Source: an uncultured Clostridia bacterium
GTDB taxonomy: Bacteria; Bacillota; Clostridia; Oscillospirales; Acutalibacteraceae
Length of the DNA stretch: 20,383 bases
Assembly: GCA_937916195.1 (NCBI GenBank)
Contig: CALFTO010000103.1
Span: 1-20,383 of the forward strand
Direction of reading: 5' to 3'
Position numbers and translations under genes: made by a program. Positions 13,970 to 19,654 of the stretch are shown here, piece by piece (within the stretch, counting starts at the first letter, position 1; each line of letters starts with the position of its first letter). The notes under the pieces were generated by a model. The model had not been told where the DNA came from and did not search any database. It saw nothing but the letters and a program-made list of their open reading frames with translations.

Positions 13970-15091
13970 TCACCTTAAATTGAAAATATCTAAAATTACC
14001 TTGCTTATATAGTTGTATCCTTGAACAATACCAAGATTTTCGGATTTAATATTCTTTGAATACATAAGCAAAGGCACTTGCTCTCTTGTGTGGTCTGTAC
14101 CTTTAAAAGCAGGGTCACAACCGTGGTCGGCAGTAATTATAAGCAAATCGTCATTCTTCATTTTTGGTATAAATTCACTTAACCAATTGTCAAATTCACT
14201 TATTGCATTTGCATAGCCGTCAACATCTCGTCTGTGACCGTATTTCATATCAAAATCTACAAGGTTTGTGAAACAAATACCTTTAAAATCTTTGTTGAGC
14301 AATTCAAAAGTTTTGCTCATTCCCTCATCATTTGAATGTGTTAAATACTTTTCAGTTATACCACGATTAGCAAAAATATCAGCAATTTTACCAACAGAAA
14401 TTATATCAAAACCGTTACTTTTAAGAATATCAAGCATTGTATCCTCTGGCGGCTCAACCGAAAAATCTCGTCTGTCAGCAGTTCTTACAAATGGGGGTTT
14501 GTCAGTAAACGGTCTTGCAATAACTCTGCCCACAGCGTGTTCACCTGTGAGTATGTTTCTTGCGATTTTGCAATACTCATAGAGCTTTTCTAATGGAACT
14601 ATATCTATATGTGCCGCAATCTGAAAAACACTGTCTGCAGAGGTATAAACAATAAGTTTGCCTGTTTTAATATGCTCTTCGCCGTAGTCTGCAATAACTT
14701 GAGTTCCCGAATAAGTTTTATTGCAAAGAGTTCCGCAACCCGTCTGTTTTTCAAATTCTTTTATGATTTCGTCGGGAAATCCGTTGGGGTATGTGGGCAT
14801 AGGCTTTTTAGAGATTATTCCTGCAATCTCAAAATGACCTGTTGTTGTGTCTTTGCCCGCCGATAACTCCTGCAACGCACCGAATTTGCCGATAGGTGAG
14901 TTGTAATTGAGCAACTCAACACCTTCAATATTGTAAAGTCCAAGTTTTGCAAGGTTTGGAATATTAAATTTTTGTGATTTTGAAATACTATTAAGCGTAT
15001 TCGCACCAAAATCACCGAATATATCGGCATCAGGTGCATTACCTATTCCAAAACTATCGAGAACGATTAAAAATATTCGTTTATATTTCAT
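13970..15091 (-). CDS. deoB: Phosphopentomutase
   Basis: A 373-residue member of the alkaline-phosphatase superfamily that interconverts (deoxy)ribose-1-phosphate and -5-phosphate. The metal-binding Asp is D12 in FLIVLDSFGIGNAPDA, the phosphorylated Thr lies in GKDTTTGHFEIAG (from residue 79), and the later metal ligands are in TADHGCDP and GTDHTREQVPLL. It is somewhat shorter than Bacillus Drm (about 394) but all core motifs are present. The ATG shares one base with the deoC stop (TAATG). It links the products of Pdp to DeoC. The symbol drm is used in Bacillus. Confidence 0.96.
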   Translation of the reverse strand: MKYKRIFLIVLDSFGIGNAPDADIFGDFGANTLNSISKSQKFNIPNLAKLGLYNIEGVELLNYNSPIGKFGALQELSAGKDTTTGHFEIAGIISKKPMPTYPNGFPDEIIKEFEKQTGCGTLCNKTYSGTQVIADYGEEHIKTGKLIVYTSADSVFQIAAHIDIVPLEKLYEYCKIARNILTGEHAVGRVIARPFTDKPPFVRTADRRDFSVEPPEDTMLDILKSNGFDIISVGKIADIFANRGITEKYLTHSNDEGMSKTFELLNKDFKGICFTNLVDFDMKYGHRRDVDGYANAISEFDNWLSEFIPKMKNDDLLIITADHGCDPAFKGTDHTREQVPLLMYSKNIKSENLGIVQGYNYISKVILDIFNLR

Positions 15092-15756
15092 TAATAACCA
15101 CTGCCTTGTTCGTTTTTAACAATTTTAACAATTCTGCTTGTGCCAAGTCTTGATGCACCAAGATTAATAAAATCTTCAGCGTCTTTAATTGAAGCAATTC
15201 CGCCTGCCGCTTTGATTTTCTTGCCGTTAGTAGTATGTTTTGCAAAAAGCTCGATATCTGCCTTGGTTGCACCACCGGTTGAAAAGCCTGTTGACGTCTT
15301 GATGTAATCAGCATTTGAGTTGCTTACAATTTCACACATTTTGATTTTTTCTTCATCTGTGAGCAAGCAGGTTTCAATAATTACCTTTAATATTTTACCA
15401 TTGCAAGCATCTTTTATTGCGTTAATTTCATTTAGGATTTCGTCGTATTTCTTATCTTTTAACCAACCAACATTGATTACCATATCAATTTCGTCAGCAC
15501 CGTTTTTCACAGCATCTGCTGTCTCAAAAACTTTTGTTGCAGTTGTACTGTATCCGTTTGGAAATCCAATAACTGTACAAATAGCAAGCTTTTCACCAAC
15601 ATATTCTTTCGCTTGCTTTACATATGATGCAGGAATACAAACTGACGCAGTTTCATATTTCATTCCATCTTCACAAATTGATTTAATTTCTTCCCAAGTG
15701 GCACTTTGACTGAGTAATGTATGGTCAACCTTGTTCAATAGTTCTTTAATTTCCAT
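15091..15756 (-). CDS. deoC: Deoxyribose-phosphate aldolase
   Basis: A 221-residue class I aldolase that cleaves 2-deoxyribose-5-phosphate to glyceraldehyde-3-phosphate and acetaldehyde. The Schiff-base lysine is K153 in YIKTSTGFS, with K182 in IKAAGGI and D91 in DEIDMVINVG; these correspond to K167, K201 and D102 of E. coli DeoC. The size matches the short Bacillus form (about 223). The start is ATG 15756 (MEIKELLNKVDHTLL) after GGAGGAG; an ATG at 15795 would add 13 unrelated residues. That ribosome-binding site is part of the last codons of the preceding gene, one base upstream of the ATG. Confidence 0.97.
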   Translation of the reverse strand: MEIKELLNKVDHTLLSQSATWEEIKSICEDGMKYETASVCIPASYVKQAKEYVGEKLAICTVIGFPNGYSTTATKVFETADAVKNGADEIDMVINVGWLKDKKYDEILNEINAIKDACNGKILKVIIETCLLTDEEKIKMCEIVSNSNADYIKTSTGFSTGGATKADIELFAKHTTNGKKIKAAGGIASIKDAEDFINLGASRLGTSRIVKIVKNEQGSGY

Positions 15757-15757
15757 T

Positions 15758-16324
15758 TTAATCTCCTCCGCAGGTTTTACAGAATGTGTATCCATTATTC
15801 AAATACTCTTGAAGCTCTTTTTCTGTGAGCTCAACAGTCTTTTTATTTTCTTCCTTAGTTCTGTCAACAAATGAACAATCGGGCAAATGGATTTTTTTAC
15901 TGCTTATATTCAGCACATAAGTAGTTTTGTCAGATTTGTTATCTTTATTTGACTGTTGTGTAGTATCGCTTTTTGTTGTGTTTTCTTTTGTAGTAGTTTC
16001 TGACCTTTTAGTTGTAGATTCATTTGATTTCTCAGTAGTTGAAGAATTATCGGTTATTTCTTCATAGAGGGGTATATAATCTTCAATCGATTTTGATGTT
16101 TCAACATAAATATCAACTACATTTTTAAAATCTTCGTCTTTAGTCTCGATTTCAATTATATCAGTACCATTAGCGGCAATATCTTTTAAGTAATGATTAG
16201 TTTCACCTAATTTACAAATAAGTATTACCAACAATACACAAGTTAGAAAGAAATATATTGGAATTCGTTGTAGTGACGATTCACTTGAAAAGAATTTCTT
16301 AAGTTTTTCGCTGAATTTTTCCAA
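15758..16324 (-). CDS. Membrane-anchored protein with Ser/Thr-rich stalk and C-terminal Ada-like Cys domain
   Basis: About 188 residues from a TTG start (16324) that follows GAGGTG at 7 nt; the frame stays open further upstream, but that part mirrors cotJA and has no good ribosome-binding site. Order: a short basic N-terminus, one membrane segment (IPIYFFLTCVLLVILICKL, about 24-42), an acidic region, a low-complexity Ser/Thr/Lys/Asn stalk, and a final module of about 55 residues: YVLNISSKKIHLPDCSFV...TFCKTCGG. The last module, with one Cys after H-L-P-D and a closing C-x-x-C, resembles the Ada-type metal-binding domain often found at the ends of clostridial secreted nucleases and competence-like proteins. 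The module is probably outside the cell. It is the first gene of the deo operon. Function unknown. Confidence 0.8.
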   Translation of the reverse strand: MEKFSEKLKKFFSSESSLQRIPIYFFLTCVLLVILICKLGETNHYLKDIAANGTDIIEIETKDEDFKNVVDIYVETSKSIEDYIPLYEEITDNSSTTEKSNESTTKRSETTTKENTTKSDTTQQSNKDNKSDKTTYVLNISSKKIHLPDCSFVDRTKEENKKTVELTEKELQEYLNNGYTFCKTCGGD

Positions 16325-16343
16325 AAGTACACACCTCAAACAT

Positions 16344-16372
16344 ATTTTATCATTATAAATCTGTTTTTTCAA
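16344..16372 (-). promoter_or_regulatory. Promoter region of the deo operon
   Basis: On the minus strand TTGAAA (16372-16367), 17 nt, then TAAAAT (16349-16344). A second, better -10 hexamer, TATAAT, lies inside the spacer at 16357-16352, with only a poor -35 (TTATTT or TATTTA) behind it. The second option leaves more room for the ribosome-binding site (16337-16332). Which is used cannot be decided by eye. Confidence 0.5.
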
Positions 16373-16397
16373 TATAAATAACATTTTGTCCGCTATG

Positions 16398-16421
16398 GAA
16401 TATGATGTAACAGTGATATTC
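16398..16421. promoter_or_regulatory. Inverted repeat between the deo and cotJ operons (possible operator)
   Basis: GAATAT (16398-16403) and ATATTC (16416-16421) form a 6-bp dyad, and TGTAACA (16406-16412) sits almost on the same axis as an inner palindrome. It lies upstream of both divergent genes. The left arm with the preceding G (GGAATAT) also looks somewhat like a sigma-E -35 for cotJA, but a good sigma-E -10 at the right distance is missing (CACAAAAC at 16421 is weak). Confidence 0.3.
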
Positions 16422-16452
16422 ACAAAACTTTTAAGAAAAAGGAGAAAAACAA

Positions 16453-16641
16453 ATGGAACAATTTGAATGTAATTGTCTTTGCAAAGAGATGCCCCATCTT
16501 CCTGAGTGTACAGTTGTCGCAATGGCTTTTGTGCCATTTCAGACAGATTTGGTAACATATACAAGTGAAGAAGCACTTTGCAACGGAACACTTTTTCCTG
16601 TGTTAGATAAAAAATTCTATGGAGGTAAATGCTGTGGATAA
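16453..16641 (+). CDS. cotJA: Spore coat-associated protein CotJA
   Basis: A 62-residue protein with the CotJA pattern: VVAMAFVPFQ (21-30), then Y-T-S-E-E-A-L-C-N-G-T-L-F-P and LDKKFYGG. It is Cys-rich at both ends. CotJA is needed in Bacillus to place CotJC in the spore coat. The ribosome-binding site is AAGGAG (16439-16444), 8 nt before the ATG. It overlaps cotJB by eight bases. In Bacillus this operon is sigma-E dependent and mother-cell specific; a clear sigma-E promoter was not identified here. Confidence 0.93.
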   Translation: MEQFECNCLCKEMPHLPECTVVAMAFVPFQTDLVTYTSEEALCNGTLFPVLDKKFYGGKCCG

Positions 16642-16882
16642 ATGTAAGCTTATGCGCGAAATTTCTGCCGTAGAATTTGCCGCTTGGGAGCTTCATATGT
16701 ATCTTGATACACACCCTTGTGACGAAAAGGCGTTAGAAATGAAGAAAAAATATGCAGAAAGAGCAAAAGAATTGCGAGAAGAATATGAAGAGTGCTTTGG
16801 ACCACTTAATTATAAGTCGGGCAGTGGCTTGGCTTGGGTAAAAAATCCTTGGCCTTGGGAATATATGGAGTGTGATTGTTAA
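16634..16882 (+). CDS. cotJB: Spore coat protein CotJB
   Basis: An 82-residue, largely helical, charged protein matching CotJB: MREISAVEFAAWELHMYLD (8-26 from the chosen start), then a KYAERAKELREEYEE helix, the FGPL motif, and WVKNPWPWEYM at the end. The start is a GTG at 16634, 7 nt after GGAGGT (16621-16626). The in-frame ATG at 16619 overlaps that ribosome-binding site and has none of its own. The stop shares one base with the cotJC ATG. Confidence 0.93.
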   Translation: MDKCKLMREISAVEFAAWELHMYLDTHPCDEKALEMKKKYAERAKELREEYEECFGPLNYKSGSGLAWVKNPWPWEYMECDC

Positions 16883-17538
16883 TGTTTCAATATGAAAAGA
16901 AATTACAGTATCCCGTAAAAATTAAAAATCCAAATCCTAAATATGCACAAATCATTATTTCACAATTTGGCGGTCCTGACGGCGAGTTAGCCGCGGCACT
17001 TCGCTATTTTTCACAGAGATATTCAATGCCACACCCAGAGCTTAAAGGTCTTTTAACGGACATTGCCACCGAAGAACTTAATCACTTGGAAATGGTAGGC
17101 GCTATCGTTTATCAGTTGACCCGAAATCTTACAATAGAAGAGATTAAAAAGAGTGGATTTGACAAGTATTTTGTTGACCATACAACAGGTATTTATCCCG
17201 TTGCGGCAAGCGGACCTCCATTCACAGCGGCATATATTCAGTCAAAGGGTGATGTAATAACAGACTTGCACGAGAATTTGGCAGCAGAGCAAAAGGCAAG
17301 AACAACTTATGATAATATTCTTCGACTTGTTGATGACCCTGATGTTCGCGACCCGATTAAATTTCTTCGTCAGCGCGAAGTTGTGCACTATCAAAGATTT
17401 GGTGAAGGCTTGCAGTTGACAACTGACAGACTTGACAGTAAGAATTTCTATGCATTCAACCCAAGCTTTGATAAGCATTGCAATAAGCCTGATTGTAAAA
17501 ATCAAAATAACACTTCAAACAGAAGAAAGTACAGATAA
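16882..17538 (+). CDS. cotJC: Spore coat manganese catalase CotJC
   Basis: A 218-residue di-manganese catalase of the ferritin-like fold that breaks down hydrogen peroxide. Putative Mn ligands are E35 (GELAAALRYF), E65 and H68 (ATEELNHLEM), E136 (LAAEQKAR) and H169 (REVVHYQRF), the same order and similar spacing as in Lactobacillus Mn catalase. The tail from about 190 is Cys/Asn/Lys-rich (HCNKPDCKN). The start is ATG 16882 (MFQYEKKLQYPVKI), after GGAGTG at 9 nt; a TTG at 16876 is in frame but not needed. It is the third gene of cotJABC and supports a spore-forming host. Confidence 0.96.
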   Translation: MFQYEKKLQYPVKIKNPNPKYAQIIISQFGGPDGELAAALRYFSQRYSMPHPELKGLLTDIATEELNHLEMVGAIVYQLTRNLTIEEIKKSGFDKYFVDHTTGIYPVAASGPPFTAAYIQSKGDVITDLHENLAAEQKARTTYDNILRLVDDPDVRDPIKFLRQREVVHYQRFGEGLQLTTDRLDSKNFYAFNPSFDKHCNKPDCKNQNNTSNRRKYR

Positions 17539-17551
17539 AATAATACGGTAG

Positions 17552-17576
17552 GGCGGAGGTTTCTCCGCCTTATTTT
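17552..17576 (+). terminator. Intrinsic terminator of cotJABC
   Basis: GGCGGAG (17552-17558), loop GTTT, CTCCGCC (17563-17569), then TTATTTTT. A 7-bp GC-rich stem starts 13 bp after the cotJC stop. Confidence 0.87.
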
Positions 17577-17605
17577 TAATTTAGTCAAAAATTTAACAAT
17601 TTCTC

Positions 17606-17648
17606 ATTGACACTTTCAGGGTTTAAGAGTAAACTATAAAATGTCAAT
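17606..17648 (+). promoter_or_regulatory. acnX promoter overlaid by a nested inverted repeat
   Basis: Consensus -35 TTGACA (17607-17612), 17 nt, then TAAACT (17630-17635). Two inverted repeats share one axis here: outer ATTGACA (17606-17612) with TGTCAAT (17642-17648), and inner GTTTA (17621-17625) with TAAAC (17630-17634). The outer left arm covers the -35 and the outer right arm falls at about the transcription start, the usual place for a repressor operator. A run TATAAA at 17635 is too far from the -35 (22 nt). The acnX ribosome-binding site is AGAGGTG at 17659-17665. Confidence 0.55.
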
Positions 17649-17672
17649 AAATTATTAAAGAGGTGCTTAAAC

Positions 17673-18953
17673 ATGGCAATGCAATTGACAGCCGAACAGC
17701 AGGCAATGCTCAATGGCGAACAAGGCGAAGTTATGGCTAAAGTTATGAAAACACTTGTTATGTATGGCGAGACATTTGGCGCTGAAAAAATGGTGCCTGT
17801 AACAAGTGAAAAGGGACATCTTGTTACAAGTTTCGGTCTTAAAATGATGACTCCTGTTTTTGATTTGATGGACCAGCTTTTAAACGCAGGTGTTGTGTCT
17901 AAACAGAAATTCTCTGTTGACCCAAAACCTTTTGACCCAAATGTTCCATCAGATTTCTTGAAGAACTTTGTTTTCAAAAAGTTTATGTATTCAAAACAGG
18001 ATTCTTACAACGAACAGCTTCGTAAGATGGGTCTTCTTGATGATAATGCTTATACATGTGCTTGCTATCTCGACGAAGTAGGCAACACACCTAAAAAAGG
18101 CGATATTCTTTCATGGGCAGAGTCAAGTGCTGTAGCATACGCTAATAGCGTTATTGGTGCACGTTGTAATCGTAACTCAGGTCTTATTGAAATGATGGGC
18201 TCAATTGCAGGATTTGTTCCATATTTTGGTCTTCTTACTGATGAGGGCAGAAAAGCTACTTGGGTTATTGAAGTTAAATGCACAAAGAAACCAGAAGCAC
18301 AAATTCTTGGTTCTGCAATCGGTATGAAAGTTATGGAAGATGTACCTTATGTTAAAGGCATGACAGAATGGCTTGGTACTGAACTTAACGACGATGCAAA
18401 GGCGTATCTTAAAGACTTTGGTGCTGCTTGTGCATCAAATGGTGCTGTTGGTCTTTATCATATTGATGGTCTTACTCCTGAAGCAGTTGAAATGGGTGAC
18501 GCAATTGTTGCCGAAAATGCACAGGTTTATGTTATTGACGATGCTGAACTTGAAAGAGTAAAGGCGTCATATCCTGTTATGTGGAAAAATCCTGATGCAA
18601 CTCCAAAGCTCTGCTTTGTTGGTTGCCCACACATGACAATGGCTCAGCTTAAAGACTGGACAAACGATGTTTATGAAGGTCTTAAAAAGAACGGCAGAAG
18701 TAAGGTTTCTGTTCCCACAGTATTTACAGCTCCTCCAGCAGTTTGTGATGAGTTCAAAAAGACTGATTTGTATGCTAAACTTCAGTCAACAGGTGTTGTA
18801 CTCAGTTACATTTGTCCTCTTATGTATATGAATAATCCTCTTGCAAAGAAAATGCCTGTAATTACAAACTCAAACAAGCTTCGTACATATACAACTTCTC
18901 GTTATTATACAAGCGAAGAAATTCTTGACATTATCACAAAGGAGGCAAAATAA
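17673..18953 (+). CDS. Aconitase X-like enzyme, large catalytic subunit (DUF521)
   Basis: A 426-residue protein of the aconitase X (AcnX) family, a hydro-lyase branch of the aconitase superfamily. The opening LTAEQQAMLNGEQGEVMAK, the active-site stretch ESSAVAYANSVIGARCNR (150-167) and CFVGCPHMTMAQLKDW (from 314) are characteristic. Cys165, Cys314, Cys318 and Cys381 are candidate iron-sulfur ligands; which of them bind is not known from this sequence. Known AcnX activities are cis-3-hydroxy-L-proline dehydratase in bacteria and the two-subunit phosphomevalonate dehydratase of archaea. Neither hydroxyproline nor mevalonate genes are seen nearby, so the substrate is open. The small subunit follows after one base; AAAGGAGGC in the last codons is its ribosome-binding site. 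Confidence 0.9.
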   Translation: MAMQLTAEQQAMLNGEQGEVMAKVMKTLVMYGETFGAEKMVPVTSEKGHLVTSFGLKMMTPVFDLMDQLLNAGVVSKQKFSVDPKPFDPNVPSDFLKNFVFKKFMYSKQDSYNEQLRKMGLLDDNAYTCACYLDEVGNTPKKGDILSWAESSAVAYANSVIGARCNRNSGLIEMMGSIAGFVPYFGLLTDEGRKATWVIEVKCTKKPEAQILGSAIGMKVMEDVPYVKGMTEWLGTELNDDAKAYLKDFGAACASNGAVGLYHIDGLTPEAVEMGDAIVAENAQVYVIDDAELERVKASYPVMWKNPDATPKLCFVGCPHMTMAQLKDWTNDVYEGLKKNGRSKVSVPTVFTAPPAVCDEFKKTDLYAKLQSTGVVLSYICPLMYMNNPLAKKMPVITNSNKLRTYTTSRYYTSEEILDIITKEAK

Positions 18954-18954
18954 A

Positions 18955-19395
18955 ATGAAAACTTTTAAAGGTCGTCCCGTAGTTCCGGGCAAGGCAACAG
19001 CAACAGCTCTTGTTTCACACGGCGGTTTCAATACACTTGCTTCCTTCCAGGGTGCATTGCAGTTTGGTGACAAGCAGGCAAAATGTGGTGACCAGAACAA
19101 TGCGGACATTTATGAAAAGCCAATGGTAGGTACTGCTCTTTGTCTTCCACAGACAATCGGTTCAACAACAGGAGGACTTGTTCTTTACTGTGCAAAGGTT
19201 ATGGAACGTTGTCCTGCATGTATGCTTTTCTCAGAGCATATCGACTCACTTGCCGCAGCAGGTGCAATTATCGGCTCAGTTTGGACAGATACTCCAATGC
19301 CCACTGTTGATTGTCTTGGTGAAGAATTCCTCAACACAGTTAAAACAGGTGATAAAATCACAGTTTACGAAGACGGAACAGTTACAGTTGAATAA
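18955..19395 (+). CDS. Aconitase X-like enzyme, small swivel subunit (DUF126)
   Basis: A 146-residue DUF126 protein, the swivelling domain that closes over the AcnX active site. It begins FKGRPVVPGKATATALVSHG, typical of the family, and has the conserved Gly/Ser/Thr loop QTIGSTTGGLVLY (66-78), where the Ser is expected in the active site, and ends GDKITVYEDGTVTVE, a strand pair. The start is ATG 18955, at a normal distance after AAAGGAGGC; a further upstream frame opening at 18925 overlaps the large subunit. The separate-subunit form contrasts with fused AcnX proteins. Both genes share the promoter at 17606 and the terminator at 19409. Confidence 0.9.
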   Translation: MKTFKGRPVVPGKATATALVSHGGFNTLASFQGALQFGDKQAKCGDQNNADIYEKPMVGTALCLPQTIGSTTGGLVLYCAKVMERCPACMLFSEHIDSLAAAGAIIGSVWTDTPMPTVDCLGEEFLNTVKTGDKITVYEDGTVTVE

Positions 19396-19408
19396 TTGAA
19401 TTTTCACT

Positions 19409-19442
19409 TATGGGGTTGTCGAAAGATAGCCCCATATTTTTT
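19409..19442 (+). terminator. Intrinsic terminator of the AcnX operon
   Basis: TATGGGGTTGTC (19409-19420), GAAA tetraloop, GATAGCCCCATA (19425-19436) and six T. A 12-bp stem containing two G-U pairs with a stable GNRA loop. Confidence 0.92.
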
Positions 19443-19452
19443 ATAAAAAGAC

Positions 19453-19481
19453 TTGATTTTGTTAAGTTTATCTTATATAAT
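19453..19481 (+). promoter_or_regulatory. Promoter of tRNA-Ser
   Basis: TTGATT (19453-19458), 17 nt, then perfect TATAAT (19476-19481). A start near 19488 lies about 10 nt before the mature tRNA 5' end. Confidence 0.72.
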
Positions 19482-19497
19482 ATTGAACTGTTGACAC

Positions 19498-19590
19498 GGA
19501 GAGTTGTCCGAGCTGGTCGAAGGAGCACGATTGGAAATCGTGTAAGCCGCCAAAACGGCTTCGAGGGTTCGAATCCCTTGCTCTCCGCCA
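19498..19590 (+). tRNA. tRNA-Ser (anticodon GGA)
   Basis: A class II tRNA of 93 nt including an encoded CCA. The acceptor stem is GGAGAGT (19498-19504) with GCTCTCC (19580-19586), closing on one G-U pair, followed by G and CCA (19588-19590). The anticodon stem is CACGA/TCGTG with loop TTGGAAA; GGA at 19533-19535 reads UCC and UCU. The long variable arm GCCG/CGGC and the T loop TTCGAAT are present. The long arm plus anticodon identify serine. Confidence 0.97.
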
Positions 19591-19598
19591 AAAATTTG

Positions 19599-19635
19599 GG
19601 GCACCACTAAATTAAATAGTGTGTGTCCTATTTTT
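19599..19635 (+). terminator. Probable terminator or leaky hairpin after tRNA-Ser
   Basis: GGGCACCACTA (19599-19609) pairs with TAGTGTGTGTCC (19617-19628) around an AATTAAA loop, about 11 bp with one bulge and one G-U pair, followed by TATTTTT. It lies between the tRNA and the symporter ATG; the bulge and interrupted T-run suggest incomplete termination. Confidence 0.6.
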
Positions 19636-19654
19636 ATGTTTGAAGGAGTTTTTT

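Larger units (their letters stand above)
16325..16452. other. Divergent intergenic region between deo and cotJ operons
   Basis: 128 bp of AT-rich sequence holding the minus-strand deo promoter, the coaxial dyad and the cotJA ribosome-binding site. No small ORF or RNA gene was recognised. Confidence 0.6.

Noticed and set aside
14268..14866. Plus-strand ORFs inside deoB
   Set aside because: Antisense shadows of a gene with full catalytic motifs.
16397..16428. Sigma-E promoter for cotJA
   Set aside because: GGAATAT could be a -35, but the following CACAAAAC is a poor -10 and the spacing is long. It is mentioned only within the dyad entry.
16325..16714. In-frame minus-strand extension of the deo-leader protein to 16714
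   Set aside because: It runs antisense through cotJA, lacks a ribosome-binding site at its start and lies upstream of the likely promoter. The TTG at 16324 with GAGGTG fits better.
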